Below the pieces are notes generated by a model, which saw nothing but the letters and a program-made list of their open reading frames with translations, was not told the DNA's origin and made no database searches. Below, piece after piece: positions 22,590 through 33,179 of a DNA stretch of 64,000 nt. The first letter of the stretch is position 1, and every line of letters begins with the position of its first letter. Source of the stretch: Cladocopium goreaui (taxonomy: Eukaryota; Sar; Dinophyceae; Suessiales; Symbiodiniaceae). The position numbers were made by a program, and so were the translations under genes. The stretch covers positions 311,792 through 375,791 of the forward strand of contig CAMXCT020006649.1 of the NCBI GenBank assembly GCA_947184155.2, read 5' to 3'.

Positions 22590-23493
22590 GTGTCGAGTTT
22601 GGCCTTCACTGGAATCTTGGCCGGCGGCCTTGACCGGGACCGGGACACTGACTCCGACCTTCGCGGCTCCGCTTGTGCCTCCGGCGCGGCGGGAGGCGGT
22701 GCCGGTGCGGGCGGTGCCGGTGCGGGCGGTGCCGGTGCGGGCGGTGCCGGTGCGGGCGGTGCGCCGGCGCCGGCGAAGGGCCGTTGGCCTTGGTGGCCTC
22801 TGGCGGCGTGGGAGGCTTCGCCTTGGAGGTCGTGGACGGCGCCTGAGGGAACGCAGGCGCTTGTGGCACCGGTGGCTGCACGGGCGGCACAGCTTGACCT
22901 TGGAACCACACGAGCTCGCGTTTGCAAAGACCATGCTGGTCATCCACATGACAGTAACGGCCAAGGGCGTAGTGCAGCATGAAACTACAGATGTGGTGGT
23001 CTTGGCACCACTTCTCGTCCACTCCAAAGTTGCATGCCTTCGCCGAATCGGTCAAGAATTGGTACAGCCACAGTCTCGCTGGAGAGCCCGGAGTGTCCAA
23101 AAACTGTCGCCAGGAGACCCACTGACCTGTCGGGATCGCCGAAGTGAGGTGTTGTTCGTAACGGCCCGCATACGGCACAATCACGTGTGGGACTTTCCAC
23201 AAAATCGTGAGCAGAGAATTCTTGTGGAACTCGTACAATGGCCGTTGCAGGTTGAATTTTGACCAGGTCCTCACAGGGGATCATCTCCAGGGGCATCATT
23301 TCCCTCGTGCCATTGGGTCCAGTTACATTCCAGGGCCCCAAACTGATAAACTCTTTGTCAAAATAGGTGCCAAAGCCCTGCCTCACCACCGTCACGATGA
23401 ACTGATTCACGATATTCTGGTCCTGCTCGACAGCATGGTAAACCACCTTTGAGGTCAGGAGCCGCAAAAGCGTGAAGCTCATTGCACTTCGGC
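22590..23493 (-). CDS. Large exon with Pro-rich tail and two apparent frameshifts
   Basis: Acceptor ATTTCACCAG|G at 23,493. The first part reads SFTLLRLLTSKVVYHAVEQD and continues to EMMPLEMIP. Near 23,270 (a CCCC run) the coding frame shifts and continues as KFNLQRPLYEFHKNSLLTIL and CQDHHICSFMLHYALGRYCH. It shifts again in the 15-bp repeats at about 22,690-22,765, where the plausible reading becomes APAPP repeats followed by SESVSRSRSRPPAKIPVK. The region has several Cys/His but no motif I can name. The donor is near 22,590. The frameshifts may be sequencing errors or decay. Confidence 0.6.
22690..22765. repeat. 15-bp GC-rich coding repeat, about 4 copies
   Basis: Unit GGTGCCGGTGCGGGC on the plus strand, read on the minus strand as Pro/Ala repeats (APAPP). 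All six frames are open, so frame alone does not identify the coding strand. Confidence 0.8.
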
Positions 23494-23962
23494 CTGGTGA
23501 AATTAGCTCAGGAGCCCAAACAAACCTTTGCAGCCCAAAAATAGAATGTATAGATTTGCGAAAGAACACTTCTGTTACTGGAAAAACTCTAGCTATTCGG
23601 GCTGTCTTGAAAATGATATAATATAACTATAGGTCCTACATATACATTACGTTGCTATATTTGTACTCATTACAGTAAATATGTAAATATAGAATACATA
23701 TTCCAAAACATCGTGCAACCTGCCTCTAAAAATCGCGTCTAGAGCGTGAAGGGCTCTCTCTGCTGTGGTTCCTTGAGGGGACTCGCTCCTCAAAATTGCT
23801 TCGACCTCGTCCTCAACAATTCAAATGGAGTCACAGCTGGTTACAGCAAAGCAAGCCCCCAACAGATTCGGATAGCGGATAGAATAATTACCATTAATTA
23901 CCTACAAATAGAATCTTAAAAGGATACTTGAATAGCAGATAATAGCAGTTGGAAGCATCCAC

Positions 23963-24118
23963 ATCTGGTTCTCGATCTGGCACCAGCTCCGGGTTTGCGT
24001 GAAGCGCCCGCTCTGCTGACAAGCTGTATTGCCAGCCATCCATTTTGGAGCCATCGTAGCAAGTAATCTCAGCACGCCAAAGCACTCGGCCTTGAATCCA
24101 GGCCACAGCCACGGGGAC
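23963..24118 (-). CDS. 52-codon exon, beta-rich module
   Basis: Acceptor CTCGTCCAG|G, donor CCAGAT|GTGGAT, phase 0/0: VPVAVAWIQGRVLWRAEITC, then YDGSKMDGWQYSLSAERALH. Trp/Tyr-rich beta strands. It joins in frame to the exon ending at 24,430 if that exon uses a GC donor. Confidence 0.75.
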
Positions 24119-24429
24119 CTGGACGAGGTCAACATGTGGGATGGTCAACTGCCATGGGGGGAAGCAAAAAAACGCTCGAAACGACCAAAATGTGTGCAAA
24201 AAGCCAAAATCCAGTGCCCACCCCGCCTGCCCTCCACGAATGATGATTCGATCTTCGCAAAAGCTCAGCATCGAATGGGTTTTTGCCTAACAACTGCGGC
24301 CAAGAACTGCTATTTGATGATTGAAATCCAGCTAACCCAGATCAATTTGACTGGAAATTGATTGGCTGATTTAAAAATTTGGCTGATTTGACCCCCATTT
24401 CCAGCGACCCTTCACACATTTCTTCAGGC

Positions 24430-24612
24430 CTTGATTTCCTCCACGAAGCGATTGCGCTTTTCCCCCAGCTCCGGCAGCTTCGGGGCGTGGACTGGAGGAA
24501 CTTTCAGCACCACCCCATCTGCTGGGGCGCGCAGGCCATCCGCTTCCTCAGAAGCTTCCTTCAGCATCTGCTCCACATTTCGGAGCTGCTGAGGATTCCC
24601 GGAAATCCACAC
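24430..24612 (-). CDS. 61-codon exon
   Basis: Acceptor GCCCTTGAG|G. It reads VWISGNPQQLRNVEQMLKEA, then SEEADGLRAPADGVVLKVPP and LPELGEKRNRFVEEIK. It ends at GC donor AAG|GCCTGA; otherwise the frame stops two codons later (EEIKA-stop), so this could also be a C-terminus. Family unknown. Confidence 0.7.
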
Positions 24613-25021
24613 CTCAAGGGCCATGGGATATGGCCATCAACAACACGCGAAACATATCGAAACATCAGAAAAGCTGGTGGCAAAATAGCTGATGACCCGT
24701 TCCGGTACAAGGGGGTTCGACCTATCACCGAATGTGGCTTGAGATGTCACAACAAAAACTCATGAATCACAGCGTTGAAGATCAAGTTTTCTGTTTCCAA
24801 GATTTACCAGTAAGCACCGGGAACAGATCCATTGTATGGCCTGTGTCACATCATACCAAGTAGGCAAAAATTGCTCCACACACATCACTACAAAGTTGGT
24901 GCAGGTGCGATATCAGAAATTCCGTCCGATTTCAGGACCTTACATGTCCAATGTAGCCCTATATGGTAGCCTCTCCCATGAATCGGTTAAAAAATGACCA
25001 TGAATTTCGTCAAGTGGCCTC

Positions 25022-25118
25022 TGGAAAAAGAGGAGCTACGACCAAGAGGTCCGCCCCACGCACTCGCGTCAAGATATTGCGCGCTTGCTGGATGAGTGTC
25101 TGTGCCTGTCGATCAGTG
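25022..25118 (-). CDS. Internal exon, helical
   Basis: Acceptor TGATCGACAG|G, frame AQTLIQQARNILTRVRGADL L, donor CTCTTG|GTCGTA or further on. Probably the same gene as 24,430-24,612. Confidence 0.6.
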
Positions 25119-25289
25119 CACCTCACCTCACGTTGCGGGGCAGGTCAATGAAATGCGGATCTGCTGTCACTCCCGGTCCCCCATTTGGAAATAGCCTCTG
25201 ATCAAACATGGTTGGGAAATACCCCAGCCAAAAAAAGAGTAATCGATGGATTCTTCCAGCGATGCCTCCATCACTTCGTGGATGGGATC

Positions 25290-25422
25290 CTTTGCCAGGT
25301 ACCTGGTACACCCCCTTTTCCACACCCCTGGGGGCCATGACCCTGCGCACACGTCCATTCTTGATGTCGTTGCTGTGTTTTAACACCCACATCGCCGGGC
25401 GACGGTCCTTCTGCTCTTTGGC
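25290..25422 (-). CDS. Basic exon downstream of the J-domain exons
   Basis: Acceptor TACATCTCAG|G. The frame AKEQKDRRPAMWVLKHSNDI then KNGRVRRVMAPRGVEKG is the most protein-like of three open frames. Phase with the J-domain exon upstream is not settled. The 3' end is approximate. Confidence 0.5.
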
Positions 25423-26248
25423 CTGAGATGTACGATGGATATCGAGGTTTAGGGATGTTGGTGGTTGAATGGTGGATTTAATGGTTGATTTAATGGTGAT
25501 TTAACGATCATTAATTTTCGTTTGATAAATGGATATCCCACTTTACTCATGATCAAATGACATATATCACATATCTACATCGTTGAAGATCAAACCAAGA
25601 TCAACATCAGCTCCAAGATGTCCCACCTTTAGTCTCAACGTCCCGCCTTTTTGGCATCTTGCCAAAATTTTAAGGGTCTGTGGTCATAGACATTTCGCTT
25701 CAGCGGATCTGACCTCACTGGAAAAAAATCGCTTCGGCACGCCTCAAAATGCAATGGTTATTGACCCAAAAATTGGATGGTTGAATGAATACTTCACAGG
25801 CTTCATGTTTGCTTTTGAACCAACACCACTTTGTTGGGGGCCCAGTTGGGGGGGGGTCTTAAACTTGGGGACCCAAAACACAGTCAGATCTCACGTGTTG
25901 TTGTGTCATTTCAAGATCCGGAATCTGCAGAATCTCCCGCAGTCTCGGAAAGACCCGGTTTGGTGTTTCTCAAAATTGTGTTACTCCAAATCATTGGGGA
26001 CCTCCACTTAAAATAACCAAGACCTTGGATGATAACTTGGGGTTCCCCCCATGTTAGGAAAGCCCCATGTATTGACCATTGGCAGCCATTATTCACGAGT
26101 AGCCACTATTAGCCATTATCAGCCATCAACCGCTATTAATCACAATGATTTGCCAATATTAGAGTTATTAAAATTCACCACCAGTCAAAAAATCACCAGT
26201 AATGGAACCACTCACCAATGATGGTTCGCCATTCTGAGGCGCTTCAAC

Positions 26249-26404
26249 CTTTGCCATTGCCGATCTCAGCCCCGCACAGCGTCTCGTAGGCCTCAACGAT
26301 TCTCCCCAGGTCCGAAGGAGCTGCGCCCAGCGGGTCCAAGTCCCGGCGCAGCTTCACATAGGCCTCTTTGATTTCTCGGCCTTCCGGGGTCAGGGCAATG
26401 GATG
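26249..26404 (-). CDS. J-domain exon 2 (DnaJ-like, degenerate HPD)
   Basis: Joined in phase 1 to 27,877-28,023 it continues the J-domain: TPEGREIKEAYVKLRRDLDP then LGAAPSDLGRIVEAYETLCG. Helix II (EIKEAYVKLRR) and helix III (LGRIVEAYETL) fit the DnaJ family. The HPD tripeptide, needed to stimulate Hsp70 ATPase, reads LDP, so classic co-chaperone activity is doubtful. The acceptor (ATGTAG|C) lacks the usual +1 G and lies 7 nt from a family A element. Confidence 0.75.
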
Positions 26405-26411
26405 CTACATG

Positions 26412-26515
26412 TACCCTCTGGTAATTTAACGTAGCTATTGAAAATGACCATTAATAGTGGGTTTTCCCATTAAAAATGGTGATTTTCCATAGCTATGTTA
26501 AATTACCAGAGGGTA
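26412..26515. mobile_element. Family A MITE, full-length copy
   Basis: 104 bp, TA-CCCTCTGGTAATTT ... AAATTACCAGAGGG-TA. It sits in the intron just upstream (minus-strand sense) of the J-domain exon. Confidence 0.9.
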
Positions 26516-26879
26516 TAAACATAGATGCATGCCTGATATAGATGGATAGATACATGGATACATGGATATATGAATGGATGGATAGAAGGATTGATAGACA
26601 GACACAAATCACTATTATGAATCATCCTCATGACTATTAAATACTATTATTGCCATTGCTGTCACTATTATATTTATATTATATGCTATTGTAAACTTAC
26701 ATACATACTAACGTACGGTACTATATATGAGCAGGGACCCCCACACCCCCTCCACCCAGCCAGATGGTTCCCCCCCCCTGTGGCAGGGAGGGGGGGTTTT
26801 CTCAGCAGCCAAGCCATGGTGTATGTAGTCTTTATAGTGCATATAATGCATATGTATCGATAATTAGAATGGATATACT

Positions 26880-27192
26880 ATATGTAATATAGAGTGTATG
26901 TGTAGTGTATATATATACATATATATATATAATATGTAAGATATAAATAGAATATATGCAATATATATTTATAACATATATATATATATATACATCGTAT
27001 ATGTGGTTTTTGATAGAATATAGATAGTATATGCCACATGTACTGTATCCACAGTAGATGTAATATATACAATATAGGTAAATATGTTCGTTGAATAATT
27101 TTTACATAGTATATGTGGTATATTGAATATCGACAGCAATACACGCTGTATATCTAGAGTTTATGTGTATATATATATATGTATATATATGC

Positions 27193-27223
<31 letters not shown>

Positions 27224-27400
27224 CATATATATATACATATATATATACATACATATATATATACATATATATATATACATATATATACATATATATATAT
27301 ATATATACGTGTACAGTATGTACAATGTAAACGAAATATGTGATAGATACAAGATCAAGATATCAATCTGTAGTATCTAGAATGTGCATATATATATATT
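26880..27400. repeat. (TA)n/(TATG)n tract
   Basis: Over 500 bp of TATATA with regular ATACAT interruptions, giving Ile/Tyr-rich false ORFs on both strands. It lies inside the J-domain intron (26,405-27,876). Confidence 0.9.
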
Positions 27401-27664
27401 ATTGTTTTTCTACTGTACATATGTCTAGGTTTGCATAGGTAAGCTTTGCGTAATCCATAGGTAGCAAATATGTTGTAAACCATGTGCGAGGCACGCTATA
27501 GGCGGTTCGAAAAAAAGGTTATGATAGAAATATACAGGTAGGTCCGTTGACGAGGTCGTGGCTCTCAAGTGCTGCAAATAACGTAGAGATGCGAGGTTGG
27601 AGGGGTGGAAAGGGGAGTATATATGTGTATATGTGTATGTATATGTGCAAATAACATGCAAATA

Positions 27665-27756
27665 CTAGGTTTTGGGGGGGTGGGGGGGGTTAGGAGTGGG
27701 GGGGGGATACCATTGGGGGGGAGGGGGGGGTGGTGTGGGGGTCCGGGGACCGGGCT
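27665..27756 (+). repeat. G-run cluster
   Basis: At least ten runs of four or more G within about 90 bp on the plus strand, for example GGGGGGGTGGGGGGGGTTAG. Also in the J-domain intron; see findings. Confidence 0.85.
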
Positions 27757-27876
27757 CATATATAGAGACACTATATTATATATGGTGCGTATGTATATAT
27801 ATATTATGATATAATATATATATATATATGTATACGTACTATTATGTAACCAGCCGGAAACCCCAGCCGCCCTCAC

Positions 27877-28023
27877 CTTCTGCTGCTCGGTCAATCTTGA
27901 GCACATCATAAAAGCATGGTGCGTTCGGGGTTCCGTTGAGACTTGTCGCTCTGGAAACGTGGGAGACTTCATCTCCATTCTGCTTCGCCAAAGCCACCTT
28001 CTTGTCGTGGCTGCGGACCAAAC
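27877..28023 (-). CDS. J-domain exon 1
   Basis: Acceptor CATCTGCAG|G, donor GCAGAAG|GTGAGG, 147 nt. It reads LVRSHDKKVALAKQNGDEVS, then HVSRATSLNGTPNAPCFYDV and LKIDRAAE. FYDVLKIDRAAE matches helix I of DnaJ domains (typically FYDVLGV). It joins in phase 1 on both sides, with the RRM-like exon upstream and the second J-domain exon downstream. Confidence 0.8.
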
Positions 28024-28163
28024 CTGCAGATGGATGCTGGATGCTCTCTAAATGTTGTTGGAACCTCAACCAAAAAGGTCAAGAATGATCGTGGTGATAC
28101 TTTTGTCAACCAAAAATGTCACAATTCCAAGCGTGCAAATTGCTATGTATGCACATAGTGGAC

Positions 28164-28212
28164 ATACATGTATGTATGTATGTATGTATGTATGTATGTA
28201 TGTATGTACATA
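28164..28212 (+). repeat. (TATG)n microsatellite
   Basis: About eleven GTAT units. Non-coding. Confidence 0.9.
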
Positions 28213-29079
28213 TATGTATACCTGGAAAACCGTAAAAGCAGAAATTTCGGTTCTTTGCCAACTACAGCCGTGTCCGGCTGCAATCCCTCTACCTACAAGT
28301 CAATAGTCTTCCTGAATCTTGTATTTGTCGGGCTGGTTCTGACAGTATGAGTAGTTTCTCGTCTAGAGGCAGTATTTGGGCGAAATATGGTTATTGTTCC
28401 TTTTTTATAGTGTTGCACAAATACTAGTATTTTATGGGCACATCCAAATTTGATGGCAAATATGGTAGTATGTGTGGCCAGATTTGGGTACCCTACCATG
28501 ACTCCCTGTCGGAGGATGCTGTCAAAGGATTTGAACAACCCATCAAAAACAAAAACCCAAATATGCAACCAAAAAAAGTCTCTTGGGCGTAAAACCCAAA
28601 TATGGACAAAGACAATTGTTCGTACAGGTTCCTAGGTATATGTACACTTCAAGGACTAACCCCTTACTAAACATCAGGACCCACTCACTCACAATCCCCA
28701 TTTTTTACCTCCTAGAGCCTAAAGTACTTATGGACTCCAGGGTAGGCTGAAAATTTCCTGTGTCCTTGGCTACTGGTTCAACTGTGCTTCAATCGACATT
28801 TAAACATGCGGAACAGGCCCAGCCATTTAAACATACGGATGGAACTGGTGTTTCATACTACCTCCGGGGCCTCGCAGTCTGGCCCGCCCTCCACATGTTT
28901 AAATGGCGTTACCGTATGCTAAAAGTAACAAAATTCTGTGCCAAAAAGGGACGATCTAAGGCCGAAGGCTGCAGTTGATCGAGTGGCACTGGCTTGCCTC
29001 GGGTCACACCCTGAAGGGGATGCAAGCCCTGTGCTTTGGAAAATCAATATATGGTGATATGTATGTGTATAGATACTAT

Positions 29080-29780
29080 GTGTATATATATATATATATT
29101 ATTATATTATATATATATATTATATATATTATATATATAATATATATAATATATATAATATATAATATATATATGATATATATAATATATATATTATATA
29201 TATTGTATATATATATTATATATATTATATATTATATAATATATATAATATATAATATATATAATATATATAATATATTATATATATTATATATATTATA
29301 TATATTGTATATATTATATTATATATATACATACATGACATAAACATACATACAATATATATTGTGTATATATATTACGTGTATATATATTATATATATA
29401 TTATATTATATATATATATATTATATATTATTTATTATATATTATATATTATTTATTATGTATTATATCTTATACATTATATATTAAATATAATATATTA
29501 TATATAATATATTATATATAATATATTATATATTATATATTATATATTATATATTATATATTATATATTATATAATATATTTATTATATATTATATATTA
29601 TATTTATTATATATTATATATTATATATTATATATTATATATTATATATTATATATTATATTTATTATATATTATATATTATATATTATATATTATATAT
29701 TATATATTATATATTATATATTATATATTATATATTATATTTATTATATATTATATATATATTATATATATATACATGTA
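29080..29780. repeat. 700-bp AT-only (TATTATATA)n tract
   Basis: Almost pure A/T made of ATATATTATATA palindromic units, with TTTATTATA interruptions in the second half. It lies between the RRM-like and J-domain exons. No gene. Confidence 0.95.
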
Positions 29781-30093
29781 TACATTTATTTGCGTACAAA
29801 ACATATCATTGTGTTCAGGATCCAACTCATATCAATATCTATTTGTAACCCCACACTCCAATCCAATCCACTCATCAATCAGTGAATAGCATAGGATTGG
29901 TGGCTGCATTCGAACCCACAAAAGGAGGTCCCGGAAGAATATTTTCCCTTATGAATAGCCATAAATAACCCCACCCCAACAATGTGGAACAGTACAGGAT
30001 CGAATCCATTTGAGGTCCTCAAAGTTTGGGCTGGATTTTAGGCAAACAAAAACAACAACGATTGTGCATCAGTGCGATTTGGACCAAAAGCGC

Positions 30094-30319
30094 CTGCGAG
30101 CTTGAAAATCTCCAGCGTGCGACCTTGATAACTGATCCCCTTCAGTCGTGTCAAGACCACTTCCGCCACTGCCTTACTTCGGCACCAGATGGTGCAGCCA
30201 CCGCCACTGTCTGCCTGGCGTTGCACCGAGCTGATCGGCAGCAGGCTGAGCTCTTCCTCGGCAAACTCCACATCCACCGCGCGGAACCAGGCGCTATTGA
30301 AGAAGGCACCGATCGTCTC
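30094..30319 (-). CDS. RRM-like exon upstream of the J-domain
   Basis: Acceptor TATCCGCCCAG|G, GC donor CTCGCAG|GCGCTT, 226 nt. It reads ETIGAFFNSAWFRAVDVEFA, then GGGCTIWCRSKAVAEVVLTR and LKGISYQGRTLEIFKLA. The last part fits the second half of an RNA-recognition motif: an RNP1-like strand (GCTIWCRS), helix 2 and strand 4 (QGRTLEIFKL). Aromatic RNP1 residues are poorly kept, so RNA binding is inferred only. It joins in phase 1 to 27,877-28,023. Confidence 0.7.
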
Positions 30320-30819
30320 CTGGGCGGATAAACAACGGAACTGGCGCCAGTTGAGTTGAAAAAAAGGGTGCTTGTTTTTTGATTCCACTGGATATATTAC
30401 GGATGTTTTCCCCAAGTCATGGCATTTAAAGATGCTCAAACCTTTTTGAATATGAGGAGCACGTCATTTTTGGAGCCAAGGATCGCTAGAGTTGGAACTT
30501 GGGACACGTGTGTTCCAGATGTTGTGGGATGAACATATCCAGCACATAAAAGCAACTATTTTGGACGCGCGAGACATCAGGGGGGATGTTTATGTAGCTC
30601 TGTATAGCTCTGTGTGTGTGTGTAAATATTCATATATGTATAGATTATCCCATCGAAATATATGGGTACAACGCTGGCCTCATCAACAGAGGGCAGAAGA
30701 TTGTTCACGGTGAGCGGAATGAAAACTCCATCCTGGCGCTTCAAGCGGAAGCACCAATTGAGTCATGGTGAGCATTGAACCATGCAATGTTGGTGCTAAT
30801 GTGTACGTTCATCTATATG

Positions 30820-30900
30820 TATATATATATACATATATACATATGATGTAGATATGTGTGTATATATATATATACACATATATATATATGTATATATAGC
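30820..30900. repeat. (TA)n microsatellite
   Basis: TATATATA with TACACATA interruptions, directly left of the inverted-repeat block. Confidence 0.85.
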
Positions 30901-31005
30901 CTCGTCCCACCTCTTGGAACTGCGCACAACCCGAATAATTAGGTTGGTAAAACTTGTCAATTCCGGGACGAAATTTTGTCCCGGAATTGACAAGTTTCAT
31001 TAGGG

Positions 31006-31036
<31 letters not shown>

Positions 31037-31336
31037 GACATCATCATCATCAGCATTAGTATGAACATGAACACGGTGTTTGAAGACCTCTCCCAGAAAC
31101 ATGTGAGACCAGTTCTGGTTTTTGTCTCGTCACGGGAGCTGCAAGTCTCGCACAGCTTTGGGACCTCTCCCAATCAACTGCTTCTGCAAGTTCACATGAA
31201 CGTTAACATCCCACCCCATCCCCCCCCACCCCACCCCGCGTGTGCGTAGCATCAACTGCTTCTGCAAGTTCACATGAACGTTAACATCCCACCCCATCCC
31301 CCCCCCATGGTATGTAGTTCCAAGAGGTGGGACAAG
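30899..31336. repeat. Inverted-repeat block with internal perfect hairpin
   Basis: GTCCCACCTCTTGGAACT near 30,904 is answered by AGTTCCAAGAGGTGGGAC near 31,315, making ends of about 20 bp. Inside are a perfect 20-bp-arm hairpin (30,950-30,997), a (CAT)n run (31,004-31,034) and a direct duplication (31,167-31,235 and 31,250-31,306). Both outer flanks are TA repeats. No transposase. Confidence 0.7.
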
Positions 31337-31339
31337 CCT

Positions 31340-31600
31340 ATCTATACATATGTATATATATATGTATATGTGTATATATGTGTATATATATATGTGTATA
31401 TATATATATGTATGACTATGTGTGTATAGGTCTGTCTAGATGTAGATACTTGTGTGCACATGTGCATAGACATAATTATATATATATAGGTAGGTAGGTA
31501 GATATAATGTGTATAGACATAATGACTGTGTGTATATATTGTATGTAATACATACATATGTATGTATATATTATATATATATATGCAATACATATTGTAG
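31340..31600. repeat. TA/TATG-rich tract
   Basis: TATATATGTGTATATATAT-type repeat plus (GGTA)n at 31,489-31,500. Non-coding. Confidence 0.85.
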
Positions 31601-31983
31601 AATATGTGCATACAAACACCCGTTTGAGGCTACTCCCTGGTTCAAGCCACAAATCGAATGACCTTCAAATTGCATCCAATCTGAGCTTCCAGCGGTTTGT
31701 TGGCCGCTCGGGACACTCATGGCACCCACGGATGGACCGAGTGACCATGAATGGAGCGGTGACCCACAGCTGGTCTCTCAGCAATGGGCAGGGGCGGCTG
31801 AAAAATCCCAACTTCTGGGGAGGTGTTGCCATGGTGATAGGCTGTGAAACTACTGACGTTTGCTCTGGAGTTATTTGTTGCAGAGCTTGTTGAAAGTGCC
31901 ATTTGCGCTGCACTGTGCTTAACAAGCCATTCTGATCATTACTGGGCCCACCAGAGTGTCAAATAAAAATGAATGGAACCAAC

Positions 31984-32077
31984 CTGCTTGGGACTGTAGT
32001 TGGGGTTAGATTCTATTGCAGTAGTCATCGGCTCTGGAGTTCGCTTTGAGCTAGAAGCCAAACCAGGTATTGCGAAT
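31984..32077 (-). CDS. Ser/Pro-rich internal exon
   Basis: Acceptor CTGCGCAG?-type site CACAGCGCAG|, donor AAGCAG|GTTGGT. It reads FAIPGLASSSKRTPEPMTTA then IESNPNYSPKQ. Likely disordered. Upstream of the RRM-like exon. Confidence 0.55.
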
Positions 32078-32399
32078 CTGCGCTGTGGAAAGCAGAAGAG
32101 CATGACTTCCAACTTCCAACGGCACCTTTGATTCCAGAGTATACAGCTCTGACTTTTTTCAGTCGCTCCCAAGCAACCTCTAGAATTTCGTTCAGCAGCC
32201 TGTTGCATGGCAATTCAAGCTGCAGGTGCGACTTGCAGGCTACGTGCATGGTGGTCTTTGTCCAACCACTCAAGCTATCCTGATGCTGCGGCTTCAGCCA
32301 ACTCCAAACTGCAAATGGCTTTGTGCGAAAATCCATTGATCATATTATATATATATAATTACATATGTATGTGTGTGTGTTTATGTTTAATTATATTAT

Positions 32400-32670
32400 G
32401 TCCGGCTGAAAATGTGGAAGTTTTGAGGCGGCCCCACCGAATCAAAGCTGGGAAACATGGAAACGACTGCTGCCCCGACCTGCTTCTTTTTGGGCCCGCG
32501 ATCTTTTTGGCCTGCGTGCAAAATGTTGGTGGCCCCCCACTGAAATTGGTGGCATCTGTGCCTGTCATGGGATATCATATGACATCGACGGCATGTGTTG
32601 CACATCACCGCCTCGTAGCTCTTGTTACGAGTTTTGTTGAGGCTAGCCTCCAGCTCCTGTGGCGATTCTG
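32400..32670 (-). CDS. Exon(s) with Cys/His cluster, frame uncertain
   Basis: One frame reads ELEASLNKTRNKSYEAVMCN then TCRRCHMISHDRHRCHQF, suggesting a CxxC..CH metal site. A second frame from the ACAG|G acceptor inside reads TDATNFSGGPPTFCTQAKKI. It may be two exons with an intron starting GTGATG, in which case the Cys/His cluster is intronic. Confidence 0.4.
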
Positions 32671-33024
32671 CATTTAAAAATGTCAGGGAGTCATTGTGGA
32701 AGAAAACAGATCTCCAAAATGAGAAGCAGTTCAGCTGGCTCCTTTCTGAACCTTTCCTCATTGTACTTGGAGTTCGCTAGATCTTTGAGCTGACCCCTGG
32801 GCACGTGCTACCCATGGCAACCGCAGTGGAAATCTAGGTGGGTGCCGGTGACTTCAATCGTCTGTAACAATACATTTCACGGAAACCGGAATACAGTAAT
32901 ACACCACTTAATAAATGGGTACACAGCCACAACTGCAAGTGTTATGTCCCAACTTCTATCATTGCAACCATGGTTTACACCTATTTAACGCCTGATAAAA
33001 TAACCCCAACTGCACCATCTACAC

Positions 33025-33098
33025 CCCCCGGTGCTTCGATTCCCATGAGGCTGTAGCTCGTAGGCTTTCACCAGCAAGTCGTAGAGCTCGGGCAAATC
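33025..33098 (-). CDS. Internal exon, helical
   Basis: Acceptor CCATGTCCAG|G, donor GGGGG|GTGTAG. It reads DLPELYDLLVKAYELQPHGN then RSTG. A single amphipathic helix pair. Family unknown. Confidence 0.6.
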
Positions 33099-33179
33099 CT
33101 GGACATGGATTCCTCCCCGATTTGGTAACACTTGGTGTGGAGGCTTTTTTGGGGGGTAAGTTACCAAAGGTACTCATTT

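Noticed and set aside
28164-28212. CRISPR-like regular repeat
   Set aside because: Simple (TATG)n microsatellite without spacers; the genome is eukaryotic.
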